A DNA stretch of 64,000 bases, taken from the NCBI RefSeq assembly GCF_036226605.1, contig NZ_CP109000.1, positions 2,538,501-2,602,500 on the forward strand, in the 5' to 3' direction. This DNA is from Streptomyces sp. NBC_00704 (GTDB taxonomy: Bacteria > Actinomycetota > Actinomycetes > Streptomycetales > Streptomycetaceae). Numbering within the stretch: position 1 is the stretch's first letter; each line of letters opens with the position of its first letter. The notes below the pieces were generated by a model. The model did no database searches. It had not been told where the DNA came from and saw nothing but the letters and a program-made list of their open reading frames with translations. Shown here piece by piece: positions 8,950 to 18,161 of this stretch. A program made the translations under genes and the position numbers.

Positions 8950-10851
8950 TCACAGGGCGGCGGCGCCGTGCTCCCGTAGCGTCTGGTCGTACTGCTGGAG
9001 CACCCACAGCTCGTTCTGCACGGCGGCCACCTGGGCGGGGTCGTCGCCGGCGCCCAGGCGGGTCAGCTGGGACTGGACGTCGCGGATGCGGCGCTCGACG
9101 GCGCGGCGGCGGACCGTGACCAGCTGGGCGCCGGCGTACATCTCGTCCACCGTCTTGCGCATGATCGCCTCGACGGCGAGTTCGGTGACCATCGCCCGTA
9201 CCGCGTCGTCGGGCGCGGCCTCCCGGACCCGGACGAGGTACTCCGGGCCGTCCTTGACGCCCCACTCGGCGCCGCCCGCGTCCATGATGGCCTGGCGCAC
9301 GGCGGCGTAGGGGGCGGCGGTGAACTCGTCGACGCCGTACGCGTCGAACGCCGGGGAGACCAGTTCGGGGCGTTGCAGGGCCAGTTTGAGCAGTTCGCGC
9401 TCGGTGGCGTAGACGGCGTTGCGGAGGTTGAGGGCGGGGCCGCCGGCGGCGGTCCGGGGGGCGGCGTCGTAGGGCTGGGGGCCGCGGCCGGCCGGCGCGG
9501 GGCCCTTGCCGCCGCGGTCGCGCGCCCAACGGGCCAGCTGGGCCACGCGTTTGACGACGAACTGGGTGTCCAGGATGCCGAGCATCCCGGCGAGCTGGAC
9601 GGCGACCTCGTGCTGGGCTCCGCTGTTCTTGATGCGGGCGACGATCGGGGCGGCCTCGTCGAGCGCCGCGGCGCGGCCCGCAGGGGTGTCGAGGTCGTAG
9701 CGCACGACGATCTGGCGGAGCGCGAACTCGAAGAGGGGGGTGCGGGGTTCGACGAGGTCGGCGACGGCCTCGTCGCCCTTGGCGAGGCGCAGGTCGCAGG
9801 GGTCCATGTTGTCCGGCGCGATCGCGATGTACGTCTCGGCGGCGAACTTCTGGTCGTCCTCGAAGGCGCGCAGGGCCGCTTTCTGGCCGGCGGCGTCGCC
9901 GTCGAAGGTGAAGATGACGCGGGCGCTGCCGTTGTCCATCAGCAGCCGGCGGAGGATCTTGATGTGGTCGCCGCCGAAGGCCGTGCCGCAGGTCGCGATG
10001 GCGGTGGTGACGCCCGCGAGGTGGCAGGCCATGACGTCCGTATAGCCCTCGACGACGACCGCGCGCGACGACTTGGCGATGTCCTTCTTCGCCAGGTCGA
10101 TGCCGTAGAGGACCTGGGACTTCCGGTAGATCGCGGTGTCGGGCGTGTTGAGGTACTTGGGCCCGTTGTCCGTCTCGTACAGCTTGCGCGCGCCGAAGCC
10201 GACGACCTCGCCGCCGATGTCGCGGATGGGCCACATCAGACGGCCCCGGAAGCGGTCGATCGGCCCCCGGCGGCCCTCCTGGGCGAGCCCCGACAGCAGG
10301 ATCTCCTTGTCGGAGAAGCCCTTGCCGCGCAGGAAGCGGGTGAGGTGGTCCCAGCCCTGGGGGCTGTAGCCGACGCCGAAGTGGACGGCGGCGGCCTGGT
10401 CGAAACCGCGCTCGGCGAGGAAGATCCGGCCGGTCTCGGCCTCGGGGCTCAGCGCGAGCTGTTCGGCGTACCAGTCGGCGGCGACCTTGTGGGCCTCGAC
10501 CAGGCGGATGCGTTCGCCGCGCTGGTGGGAGGGGTTGTAGCCGCCCTCCTCGTAGCGCAGGGTGATGCCGGCCTGGGCGGCGAGGCGCTCGACGGCCTCG
10601 GAGAAGGTGAGGTGGTCGACCTTCATCACGAACGTGATGGTGTCGCCGCCCTCCTGGCAGCCGAAGCAGTGGAAGAGGCCCTTGGCGGGGCTCACCTGGA
10701 AGGACGGCGACTTCTCGTCGTGGAAGGGGCACAGGCCCTTGAGGTTGCCGCCGCCCGCGTTGCGCAGCTGGAGGTACTCGGACACCACGGCGTCGATCGG
10801 GACCGCGTCCCGAACAGCCTTCACGTCCTCGTCGTTGATCCGTCCTGCCAC
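8950..10851 (-). CDS. dnaG: DNA primase
   Basis: A 633-residue primase that makes RNA primers for replication together with the DnaB helicase. The N-terminal CHC2 zinc ribbon is visible as CPFHDEKSPSF followed by FHCFGC (about residues 41-65). The central TOPRIM domain shows EGYTDVMACH and the metal motif DGDAAG. The C-terminal part is the helicase-interaction region. The length is normal for actinobacterial DnaG. The start is a GTG directly before AGRINDEDV, which fits the usual N-terminus. It lies between hrdA and an oxidoreductase, all leftward. Confidence 0.96.
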   Translation of the reverse strand: MAGRINDEDVKAVRDAVPIDAVVSEYLQLRNAGGGNLKGLCPFHDEKSPSFQVSPAKGLFHCFGCQEGGDTITFVMKVDHLTFSEAVERLAAQAGITLRYEEGGYNPSHQRGERIRLVEAHKVAADWYAEQLALSPEAETGRIFLAERGFDQAAAVHFGVGYSPQGWDHLTRFLRGKGFSDKEILLSGLAQEGRRGPIDRFRGRLMWPIRDIGGEVVGFGARKLYETDNGPKYLNTPDTAIYRKSQVLYGIDLAKKDIAKSSRAVVVEGYTDVMACHLAGVTTAIATCGTAFGGDHIKILRRLLMDNGSARVIFTFDGDAAGQKAALRAFEDDQKFAAETYIAIAPDNMDPCDLRLAKGDEAVADLVEPRTPLFEFALRQIVVRYDLDTPAGRAAALDEAAPIVARIKNSGAQHEVAVQLAGMLGILDTQFVVKRVAQLARWARDRGGKGPAPAGRGPQPYDAAPRTAAGGPALNLRNAVYATERELLKLALQRPELVSPAFDAYGVDEFTAAPYAAVRQAIMDAGGAEWGVKDGPEYLVRVREAAPDDAVRAMVTELAVEAIMRKTVDEMYAGAQLVTVRRRAVERRIRDVQSQLTRLGAGDDPAQVAAVQNELWVLQQYDQTLREHGAAAL

Positions 10852-10923
10852 GTGGCGATTCTACGGGGGCGCGCCGACATCCCCGGCGGACGGCGGACGG
10901 CGGCCGGGGGCGCAGGCGGGAGC

Positions 10924-10950
10924 GGGGGTGGGGGCGGGGGTGGGGGCGGG
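10924..10950 (+). repeat. G-quadruplex-forming tract upstream of dnaG
   Basis: Four runs of five G plus a run of three, separated by single T or C, lie 73 bases upstream of the dnaG start on the strand that is template for dnaG. This is a textbook potential G-quadruplex with one-base loops. The surrounding 10,880-11,000 is also strongly G-biased. Confidence 0.7.
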
Positions 10951-11013
10951 CACGGCACGGGGTCGGGGGGCGGGCATCCGGGGCGGGCGCGGGACCCCGC
11001 CCCCGCCCCGGTC

Positions 11014-12279
11014 CTAGCCCGCGAGGGTCTCCAGCGGCACGTGGGGGTCGGCCAGGGCCTCGGTGTCCACGGCCGTCCCCGAGGCGATCAGTTTCTGGAT
11101 CGGCTCTGTGACGTCCCACACGTTCACGTTCATTCCGGCGAGGACGCGTCCCTCCTTGACCCAGAACGCGATGAACTCGCGCTTTCCCGCGTCGCCCCGG
11201 ATGACGACCTCGTCGTACGTGCCGGGCGGGGCCCAGCCGCTGTACTCCATGCCCAGGTCGTACTGGTCGGAGAAGAAGTAGGGCACGCGGTCGTAGGAGA
11301 CGGTCCTGCCCAGCATCGCGCGGGCGGCCGCCGGTCCGCCGTTGAGGGCGTTGGCCCAGTGCTCCACCCGCAGCCGGGTGTCGAAGAGGCCGTGCGGGAA
11401 CGACGCGACGTCGCCGGCCGCGTACACGTGCGGGTCGGAGGTGCGCAGCGAGGCGTCGACGGCCACGCCGCCGCCGTGGGCGCGGTCGGCGATCTCCAGT
11501 CCGGCCGCCTCCGCGAGCGCGGTGCGCGGGGCCGCGCCGATCGCCGCGAGGACGTCGTGGGCGGGGTGCTCCTCGCCGTCGTCGGTGCGGGCGGCCAGGA
11601 CCATGCCGTCCTGGCCGACGATCTCCGTGAGGCGGGCGCCGAAGTGGAAGCGGACGCCGTGCTCGCGGTGCAGGTCGGCGAAGAGCGCGCCCAGCTCCGG
11701 TCCGAGCACGCCGTGCAGCGGGGTGGGCTCCGGTTCGACGACGGTGACCTCGGCGCCGTACTCGCGGGCCGCGGCCGCGACCTCCAGACCGATCCAGCCG
11801 CCGCCGGCGATCACCAGATGCCCGTTGTCGCGGCCGAGGGCGGCCAGGACGCCCTTGAGGCGCTCGGCGTGCGCGAGCCGGCGCAGATGGTGCACGCCCG
11901 CCAGGTCGGTGCCGGGGACGTCCAGCCGGCGCGGTTCGGCGCCGGTGGCGAGGAGCAGTCTGTCGTAGTGGGCGAGCGTGCCGTCGTCCCCGAAGCGGAC
12001 CGTCCTGGCGACGCGGTCGATCGCGTCGACGGTCTGCCCGAGGTGCAGCTCGACGTCGTTTCGCGCGTACCAGGCGGGCTCGTGCACGAAGACGCTCTCG
12101 CGCGCGTCCTTGCCGAGCAGGTACCCCTTGGACAGCGGTGGCCGCTCGTAGGGGTGCTCGCGTTCGTCGCCGATCAGTATCACGCGGCCGGTGAAGCCCT
12201 CCGCCCGCAGCGTCTCGGCCGCCTTGGCGCCGGTCAGGCCTCCTCCGACGATGACGAATGTCTGATCCGCGTCGACCAC
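11014..12279 (-). CDS. Ferredoxin/rubredoxin reductase-like FAD-dependent oxidoreductase
   Basis: The 421-residue flavoprotein has an FAD-binding loop VGGGLTGAKAA near residue 11, an NAD(P)-binding loop AGGGWIGLEVA near 158, the second FAD motif YAAGDVASFPH near 293, and a C-terminal reductase domain with SDQYDLGMEYSG. This layout is that of the BphA4-type reductases that pass electrons from NAD(P)H to a ferredoxin or rubredoxin. No ferredoxin gene is adjacent, so the partner is elsewhere. The GTG start has GGAGG six bases upstream. Paralogous flavoproteins occur in the nitrite reductase operon at 23.9-27.8 kb. Confidence 0.88.
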   Translation of the reverse strand: MVDADQTFVIVGGGLTGAKAAETLRAEGFTGRVILIGDEREHPYERPPLSKGYLLGKDARESVFVHEPAWYARNDVELHLGQTVDAIDRVARTVRFGDDGTLAHYDRLLLATGAEPRRLDVPGTDLAGVHHLRRLAHAERLKGVLAALGRDNGHLVIAGGGWIGLEVAAAAREYGAEVTVVEPEPTPLHGVLGPELGALFADLHREHGVRFHFGARLTEIVGQDGMVLAARTDDGEEHPAHDVLAAIGAAPRTALAEAAGLEIADRAHGGGVAVDASLRTSDPHVYAAGDVASFPHGLFDTRLRVEHWANALNGGPAAARAMLGRTVSYDRVPYFFSDQYDLGMEYSGWAPPGTYDEVVIRGDAGKREFIAFWVKEGRVLAGMNVNVWDVTEPIQKLIASGTAVDTEALADPHVPLETLAG

Positions 12280-12300
12280 GTGATGCCTCCTACCCGGGGA

Positions 12301-12320
12301 TCCGGGGGGTGTCCCCCGGA
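12301..12320 (-). terminator. Hairpin between dgt and the oxidoreductase
   Basis: A perfect 8-bp stem (12301-12308 with 12313-12320) and GTGT tetraloop lies 174 bases downstream of dgt and just upstream of the oxidoreductase ribosome binding site. It may be a dgt terminator or part of the oxidoreductase leader. Confidence 0.5.
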
Positions 12321-12493
12321 TGACACTGTGCTTGTCGCCTCATGCGAGCGTCCCGCACGGAGCGGGGCGGGGGAAGGGGGACGTGCCCGATCACGGCGCG
12401 CGGGCGCTCGTTCGGGCCCGTTCGGGCGTACCGCGCGCGCCCTCGGCCGCGGCCCCGGCCGCGTCCCGCCCGCGGTCCCGGCGACGCCCCCGG

Positions 12494-13753
12494 TCACGGT
12501 CCGGTGCGCCCGGTGAGGCGGGCGTGCAGCGAGCGCGCCGAGGCGTCGGTGAGGGACGCGATCTGGTCCACGACGACGCGCTTGCGGGCGCGGTCGTCGG
12601 GGGCCTGGTCGAACAGGGCGCGGAACTGGGGGTCGAGGCCGTCGGGGGCGCGCACGGTGAGGGCGTCGGCCAGCTCGCTGATGACGACGCGCTGGTCGGC
12701 GCGCAGCAGCGCCTGTTCGGCGCGCTGCATGACGTACAGGTCGGCGACCGCCTTGAGGACCGCGCACTCCAGCCGCGTCTCGTACGGGACGACGAGTTCC
12801 GCGTCGTAGCGGGTCAGGGGGCCCGTGCCGTGCCGCGCGCGGGTGGCGCCCTCGGCGGCGAGGCAGAAGCGGCCGATGAGCTGACTGGTGGCGTCCTTCA
12901 GGCGGGCCTGGGCGGCCGCCGTGCCGTCGTAGCCGTGCGGCCACCACGGCTGGTCCTGGAGCCGGTCGAGGGCGGCCGCGAGTTCGGCCGGATCGGTGCC
13001 GGCGGGCACGTAGCGGCCGACGGCGACCCGGAAGACCTCCTGCCGCTCGGGCTCGGCGCGCAGGCAGCCGGGATCGACGTGCCCCGCGTGCAGGCCGTCC
13101 TCCACGTCGTGCACCGAGTACGCGACGTCGTCCGCCCAGTCCATGACCTGCGCCTCGAAGCAGGTGCGGGCGCCGGGGGCCTCCTTGCGGACCCAGTCGA
13201 AGACGGGCCGGTCGTCCTCGTAGACGCCGAACTTCGGCGAGGCGGGGTCGGCGGGGTGCGCGCCGCGGGCCCAGGGGTACTTGGTCGCGGCGTCGAGGGC
13301 GGCCCGGGTGAGGTTGAGGCCCACCGACCCCTCGGGCGTGAAGCGCTTCGGCTCGATGCGGGTGAGGAGCCTGAGCGACTGCGCGTTGCCCTCGAAGCCG
13401 CCGCAGTCGCGCGCGAAGTCGTTGAGCGCCTGTTCGCCGTTGTGGCCGAACGGGGGGTGACCGAGGTCGTGGGAGAGACAGGCCGCCTCGACCAGATCGG
13501 GGTCGCAGCCCAGCGCCGCGCCGAGTTCCCGCCCGACCTGGGCGCACTCCAGGGAGTGGGTGAGGCGGGTGCGCGGGGTGGCGTCCCAGGCGTCCGTGCG
13601 GGTGCCGGGCGTCACCACCTGGGTCTTGCCGGCGAGTCTCCTGAGCGCCGAGGAGTGCAGGATGCGGGCGCGGTCGCGCTGGAAGGCGGTGCGGCCGGGC
13701 CGCTTGTCGGGCTCCGCCGCCCAGCGTTCCGTTGACGGCAAGTCGTAGGGCAT
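12494..13753 (-). CDS. dgt: Deoxyguanosinetriphosphate triphosphohydrolase-like protein
   Basis: This 419-residue HD-domain enzyme of the dGTPase family hydrolyses dNTPs to the nucleoside and triphosphate. Metal-binding residues are visible as RLTHSLE near residue 62, then [16 protein letters not shown] near 95, and the later Asp in [13 protein letters not shown]. The length and motif spacing are normal for the bacterial family-2 dGTPases. In many actinomycetes this gene sits next to dnaG, as here with one gene between. The start ATG has a short GAGG immediately upstream. Confidence 0.92.
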   Translation of the reverse strand: MPYDLPSTERWAAEPDKRPGRTAFQRDRARILHSSALRRLAGKTQVVTPGTRTDAWDATPRTRLTHSLECAQVGRELGAALGCDPDLVEAACLSHDLGHPPFGHNGEQALNDFARDCGGFEGNAQSLRLLTRIEPKRFTPEGSVGLNLTRAALDAATKYPWARGAHPADPASPKFGVYEDDRPVFDWVRKEAPGARTCFEAQVMDWADDVAYSVHDVEDGLHAGHVDPGCLRAEPERQEVFRVAVGRYVPAGTDPAELAAALDRLQDQPWWPHGYDGTAAAQARLKDATSQLIGRFCLAAEGATRARHGTGPLTRYDAELVVPYETRLECAVLKAVADLYVMQRAEQALLRADQRVVISELADALTVRAPDGLDPQFRALFDQAPDDRARKRVVVDQIASLTDASARSLHARLTGRTGP

Positions 13754-14057
13754 GCCTCGACAGTAAGCGGCCGCGGTGACAATCGGGCGTCGCTCGGCCG
13801 CCGGGGGCGGTGCCGGTGGTACGCCGGCCGGATTCCGGGGGCGTACCGGTTCGGGCGGCGGGCGGCGTACTCGTCGGATGCCCTGTGCAGGGGGTGAGTC
13901 GTGTGCGGTGGCTGCGGTCGCTCGTCCGGGCGCGGTGGAGCCGCTGGACGGGGGCGACGTGGCGCCCCGTCAGGAGCCCGGGGCACAACAGGGCACAGGG
14001 CGCGGGGCACGGGGTGCGGGGGCGGCGCCGGCGGGGGTCGTCCGGTCCGGCGTCCTG
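13754..14057. other. Intergenic region between dgt and the chelatase gene
   Basis: 304 bases, G-rich on the plus strand, between two leftward genes. It must hold the dgt promoter, but I see no gene, strong hairpin or clear promoter boxes. Confidence 0.5.
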
Positions 14058-14837
14058 TCAGGCCGCGCTGCTCTCGGCCCCGGCCGCGAGCGCCCGGTCG
14101 TAGCGGTGGAGCAGCAGGTCGGCCATCGCGGGGTGGGTGCCCAGGGGTGACGACGCGATCCAGGGCGCCTGCTGCGCGCACTCCGTCGCGAAGCGCCCCG
14201 GAGCGGTGAAGCAGGAGGCGACCGCCACCCTGTCGCGGCCCCTCGCCGCCAGGGCGCGCAGCGCCGTCGTGACCGTCGGGGCCGCCGTCGACGCGTAGGC
14301 GGGGACGACCGGGACGCCGAGCCGTCCGGCCAGGAGCCGGGCCGTGCGGCGGGTGTCGAGGGCCGAGTCGGGGTCGCGCGAGCCCGCGGCGGCGAGGACG
14401 ACCGCGCTCGCGGCGCGCTCCGCCGGTGTCATGTCGGTGCGCCAGCCCGCCTCGACGAGCCGGGCGAGCAGGGCGTCGGCGAGTAGGGGGTGCGGGCCCA
14501 GCGGCGCGGCCACGCGCGTGCGTACCCGGACCGCGGCGGCCGCCTCGGGGATGTCCCGCTTGACGTGGTGGCCGCGGGCCAGGAGCAGGGGCGCCAGGAC
14601 GGCGTCCGCGGTGCCGCGGGCGTCGAGGTCGGCGAGGGTGTCCGTCAGCAGCGGCTCGTTCAGCTCGATGTGGCCCAGGCGCACCGGCAGGCCGGGGCGG
14701 CGGGCGCGCACTTCGTCCAGCAGGGCGCGGACGGTGCTCAGCGCGCGCGGGTCGCGGCTGCCGTGGGCGACGACGACCAGCGTGGGCGGGCAGGCGTTCC
14801 GGCGGGCGTCGAGCTGCACGAGGCTTGACTGGCTCAT
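14058..14837 (-). CDS. Sirohydrochlorin chelatase / CbiX-type protein
   Basis: The 259-residue protein contains two CbiX-like halves. The first begins with PTLVVVAHGSRDPRA (His in the metal-site motif AHGSRD) and has LARGHHVKRDIP. The second half begins VVLAAAGSRDPDS, where the His is replaced by Ala. CbiX/SirB proteins insert cobalt or iron into sirohydrochlorin. Iron insertion would give siroheme, the cofactor of the nitrite reductase NirB encoded nine kb away. The proximity to nasA/nirB supports a siroheme role, but cobalt chelation for B12 cannot be excluded from sequence. Confidence 0.82.
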   Translation of the reverse strand: MSQSSLVQLDARRNACPPTLVVVAHGSRDPRALSTVRALLDEVRARRPGLPVRLGHIELNEPLLTDTLADLDARGTADAVLAPLLLARGHHVKRDIPEAAAAVRVRTRVAAPLGPHPLLADALLARLVEAGWRTDMTPAERAASAVVLAAAGSRDPDSALDTRRTARLLAGRLGVPVVPAYASTAAPTVTTALRALAARGRDRVAVASCFTAPGRFATECAQQAPWIASSPLGTHPAMADLLLHRYDRALAAGAESSAA

Positions 14838-15031
14838 GCCTCGATCCTGGCGGCACGAGGTTGCACCCCCGTTGCCTGACCGTCACGACTGTTTTCCGGC
14901 GGTTCACGGCGGCCCCGGCCCCGGTGTGAGACGGCGGCGCGCGAGGAGTGCGAGAGGCGGCCCACCGGGCACGGGTGCGAATCGAGGGCGCGCGGGTGCG
15001 CGGTGCGGCGCGGGGCGTGATGGGGGCGGGC

Positions 15032-15144
15032 GTGACGTGCGGCGCAGGATGTGACTGCGGCGCGGGGTGTGACATGCGGCGCAGGGTGTGACATGCGGCG
15101 CGCGGTGTGACGTGCGGCGCGCGGTGTGACGTGCGGCGCGGGCG
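15032..15144. repeat. 19-bp tandem repeat array (about six copies)
   Basis: The unit is GTGACGTGCGGCGCGCGGT and variants. Copies occupy 15032-15050, 15051-15068 (one base shorter), 15069-15087, 15088-15106, 15107-15125 and a diverging sixth at 15126-15144. It lies in the divergent region between the chelatase gene and the SanA-like gene; the whole 389-base gap (14838-15226) contains no gene. Each unit carries a GTGAC that may be incidental. Confidence 0.85.
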
Positions 15145-15226
15145 CGAACCGGAGCATCGCCGGACGCGTCTTCCCGGACCGAAGGGCCGTTCGGCCTGCC
15201 GGAGCGCCACACCTGGGGGACACCGT

Positions 15227-15904
15227 ATGAACATCCGTCGGCTGCGGTTGCCGCGCACGCGCGCGGGCCGGCGTCGCTCGGTGCAGGCCGTGATGGCCGG
15301 GTGCGTGCTGGCGCTGCTGCCGGCGACCTGGCTGTACGTGTCCACGGCCGGACGGCTGGGCACCACCGCGGACGCGCCGCGCACCGAGGTGGCCGTGGTC
15401 TTCGGCGCCGGGCTGTGGGACGGCGAGCCGTCGCCCTACCTCGCCCACCGGCTGGACGCGGCGGCGAAGCTGTACCGCGCGGGACGCATCGAGGTCGTTC
15501 TCGTCACCGGCGACAACAGCCGCGAGGACTACGACGAGCCCGACGCGATGCGCGTCTACCTCACCCGGCACGGCGTGCCCGACGAGCGGATCGTCAGCGA
15601 CTACGCCGGGTTCGACACCTGGGACTCCTGTGTGCGTGCCAAGAAGATCTTCGGCGTGGACCGGGCCGTGCTGATCAGCCAGGGCTTCCACATCCGGCGC
15701 GCCGTCGCCCTGTGCGAGGCGGCGGGGGTGGCGTCGTACGGCGTCGGGGTCGAGGCGAAACACGACGTGACCTGGTACTACGGGGGCGCCCGCGAGATCC
15801 TCGCGGCCGGCAAGGCGGCGCTGGACGCGGTGTTCGAGCCGGACCCCCGCTTCCTCGGTCTGAAGGAGAAGGGCGTGGCCCGGGCCCTCGACTCCGCCGG
15901 GTGA
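15227..15904 (+). CDS. SanA/YdcF-like DUF218 membrane protein
   Basis: The product is a 225-residue protein with an Arg-rich N-terminus, one transmembrane segment (about residues 20-40), and an extracytoplasmic DUF218 domain. Conserved family features are VVFGAGLWDGEPSPYLAHRL, VTGDNSREDYDEPDAM, and the DSCVRAKKIFG helix. SanA of enterobacteria affects vancomycin entry at high temperature, so a cell-envelope role is likely but unproven. The ATG start has a CTGGGGGA ribosome site six bases upstream. The upstream region consists largely of the 19-bp tandem repeats. Confidence 0.83.
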   Translation: MNIRRLRLPRTRAGRRRSVQAVMAGCVLALLPATWLYVSTAGRLGTTADAPRTEVAVVFGAGLWDGEPSPYLAHRLDAAAKLYRAGRIEVVLVTGDNSREDYDEPDAMRVYLTRHGVPDERIVSDYAGFDTWDSCVRAKKIFGVDRAVLISQGFHIRRAVALCEAAGVASYGVGVEAKHDVTWYYGGAREILAAGKAALDAVFEPDPRFLGLKEKGVARALDSAG

Positions 15905-15992
15905 CCCCCGGCCCGGCGCAGGGGACAGAGACGGCGACGGCGACCACCTCACGAGGGCCGGGAGGCGGCGGGGAGGGCACCACCACACCGCC

Positions 15993-16030
15993 GTAACAGC
16001 AGACGGCACAGGGCGTAACACGGCCGACGC
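15993..16030 (+). promoter_or_regulatory. Putative GlnR box upstream of nasA
   Basis: Two GTAAC a-sites are spaced 22 bases apart (15993-15997 and 16015-16019), with b-site positions CGGCA and GACGC. This gives the a1-n6-b1-n6-a2-n6-b2 spacing of the nitrogen regulator GlnR, with perfect a-sites and poor b-sites. The box ends 12 bases before the nasA ATG, which has no good ribosome site. If the mRNA is leaderless, the box would sit at about -13 to -50, suited to activation. Confidence 0.6.
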
Positions 16031-16042
16031 ACGCTGAAGCGC

Positions 16043-18151
16043 ATGCGGACCGCCTCGACGCCCACCCACTGCCCGTACTGCGCCCTGCAGTGCGGGATGG
16101 CCCTGTCGCCTCTGCCCACGGGGGGCGTCGAGGTGGTCGAGCGGCCCGACTTCCCGGTGAACCGCGGCGCGCTGTGCGGCAAGGGCCGCACAGCGCCCGC
16201 GGTGCTCTCCTCCGCGGTGCGCCTGACCTCGCCCCTGGTGCGCGACGCCGGCTCGCTGAGGCCGGCCTCCTGGGAGGAGGCCCTGGACCGGATCGCCTCG
16301 CGGCTGGGCCGGATCCGGGACGAGCACGGGGCCGACGCGCTCGGCGTGTTCGGCGGGGGCGGGCTCACCAACGAGAAGGCGTACACCCTCGGCAAGTTCG
16401 CGCGGGTCGTCCTCGGCACCTCGCAGATCGACTACAACGGCCGCTTCTGCATGTCGTCCGCCGCGGCGGCCGGCGTCAGGGCGTTCGGGCTGGACCGGGG
16501 CCTGCCCTTCCCGCTGGAGGACATCCCGAGGACGGGGTGCGTGATCCTCGTCGGCTCCAACCTCGCCGAGACCATGCCGCCCGCTCTGCGGTTCTTCGGC
16601 GAACTGCGCGACAACGGCGGCACGTTGATCGTGATCGACCCGCGCCGCACCAGGACCGCCGAACAGGCGGACCTGCATCTCGCGCCCCGGCCGGGCACCG
16701 ATCTCGCGCTGGCGCTCGGCCTGCTGCACCTGATCGTCGCCGAGGGGCGGGTCGACGAGGAGTACGTGCGCGAGCGGACCGTGGGCTGGGAGGAGGCCCG
16801 CGCGGCCGCCATGGCCCACTGGCCGGAGTACGTGGAGCGGATCACGGGGGTGTCCGTTCCGCAACTGCGGGAGACGGTACGGATGTTCTGCGAGCCCGAG
16901 GCCGCGATGGTGCTCACCGCGCGCGGGCCCGAGCAGCAGTCCAAGGGCACCGACACGGTCGGCGCGTGGATCAACCTGTGCCTGGCGACGGGCCGGGCGG
17001 GGCGGCCGCTCAGCGGCTACGGCTGCCTGACCGGCCAGGGCAACGGACAGGGCGGACGCGAGCACGGCCAGAAGGCCGACCAGCTCCCCGGCTACCGCAG
17101 ACTGGACGACCCGGCGGCGCGGGCGCACGTGGCCGGGGTGTGGGGCGTGGACCCCGACTCGCTGCCCGGCCCCGGGCGCAGCGCCTACGAGATGCTGGAC
17201 GCGCTGGGCACGGACATCCGCGCGCTGCTGCTCATGGGGTCGAACCCGGTGGTGTCCGCGCCGCACGCCTCGCACGTCGAGGAACGCCTCGGCTCGCTGG
17301 ACTTCCTCGCCGTCTGCGACGTCGTCCTGTCGGAGACGGCGGCCCTCGCGGACGTCGTCCTGCCGGTCACCCAGTGGGCGGAGGAGACGGGGACCACCAC
17401 CAGCCTGGAGGGCAGGGTCCTGCTGCGCCGGCAGGCGGTCGACGCCCCGGACGGCGTGCGCAGCGACCTGGAGGTGCTGCACGAACTGGCGGCCCGGCTG
17501 GGCGTGGATAAGGGCTTCCCGGTCGAGCCCGAGGAGGTCTTCGAGGAACTGCGGCGGGCCAGCGCGGGCGGCGCCGCCGACTACTCCGGGATCAGCTACC
17601 GCCGGCTCGCCGAGGAGAACGGCGTGTTCTGGCCCTGCCCGGCCCGGGGCGGCGAGCCCGGCGACGACGAACCGCGCGACGACGAGCCCGCGCCCGGCAC
17701 ACCCCGGCTCTTCCTCGACCGGTTCGCCACACCGGACGGCCGCGCCCGCTTCGTCCCGGTCGTCCACCGCCCGAACGCCGAGGAGCCGGACGACGACTAC
17801 CCCGTGCTGCTCACCACCGGCCGGGTCGTGGCGCAGTACCAGTCCGGCGCGCAGACCCGGCGCGTGGACGAGCTGAACGCCGCCGCCCCCGGCCCGTTCG
17901 TGGAGCTGCACCCCCGGCTGGCCGCGCGGCTCGGGGCAGCCGAGGGCGACCGGCTGGCGGTCGTCTCCCGGCGCGGGCGCGCCGTCGCCCCGGCGCGGAT
18001 CACCGCGGGCATCCGCCCGGACACCGTCTTCATGCCGTTCCACTGGCCGGGCGAGGGCCGCGCCAACACCCTGACCAACCCCGCCCTGGACCCCACCTCC
18101 CGCATGCCGGAGTTCAAGTCCTGCGCGGTACGCGTCGAACTGGCCGACTAG
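16043..18151 (+). CDS. nasA: Assimilatory nitrate reductase, catalytic molybdopterin subunit
   Basis: This 702-residue bis-MGD molybdoenzyme reduces nitrate to nitrite in the cytoplasm. It has the N-terminal 4Fe-4S ligands Cys10, Cys13, Cys17 and Cys45 (CPYCALQC ... LCGKG), the probable Mo-ligand Cys136 in YNGRFCMSS, the cofactor-binding string LTGQGNGQGGREHGQKADQL, and a C-terminal molydopterin dinucleotide domain ending around MPFHWPGEGRANTL. Length fits the Nas type without the extra C-terminal 2Fe-2S domain. A GlnR-like box precedes the start. Nitrite made here is the substrate of NirBD at 25-28 kb. The gene is followed by a decayed protease. Confidence 0.93.
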   Translation: MRTASTPTHCPYCALQCGMALSPLPTGGVEVVERPDFPVNRGALCGKGRTAPAVLSSAVRLTSPLVRDAGSLRPASWEEALDRIASRLGRIRDEHGADALGVFGGGGLTNEKAYTLGKFARVVLGTSQIDYNGRFCMSSAAAAGVRAFGLDRGLPFPLEDIPRTGCVILVGSNLAETMPPALRFFGELRDNGGTLIVIDPRRTRTAEQADLHLAPRPGTDLALALGLLHLIVAEGRVDEEYVRERTVGWEEARAAAMAHWPEYVERITGVSVPQLRETVRMFCEPEAAMVLTARGPEQQSKGTDTVGAWINLCLATGRAGRPLSGYGCLTGQGNGQGGREHGQKADQLPGYRRLDDPAARAHVAGVWGVDPDSLPGPGRSAYEMLDALGTDIRALLLMGSNPVVSAPHASHVEERLGSLDFLAVCDVVLSETAALADVVLPVTQWAEETGTTTSLEGRVLLRRQAVDAPDGVRSDLEVLHELAARLGVDKGFPVEPEEVFEELRRASAGGAADYSGISYRRLAEENGVFWPCPARGGEPGDDEPRDDEPAPGTPRLFLDRFATPDGRARFVPVVHRPNAEEPDDDYPVLLTTGRVVAQYQSGAQTRRVDELNAAAPGPFVELHPRLAARLGAAEGDRLAVVSRRGRAVAPARITAGIRPDTVFMPFHWPGEGRANTLTNPALDPTSRMPEFKSCAVRVELAD

Positions 18152-18161
18152 ACACGGCTGT

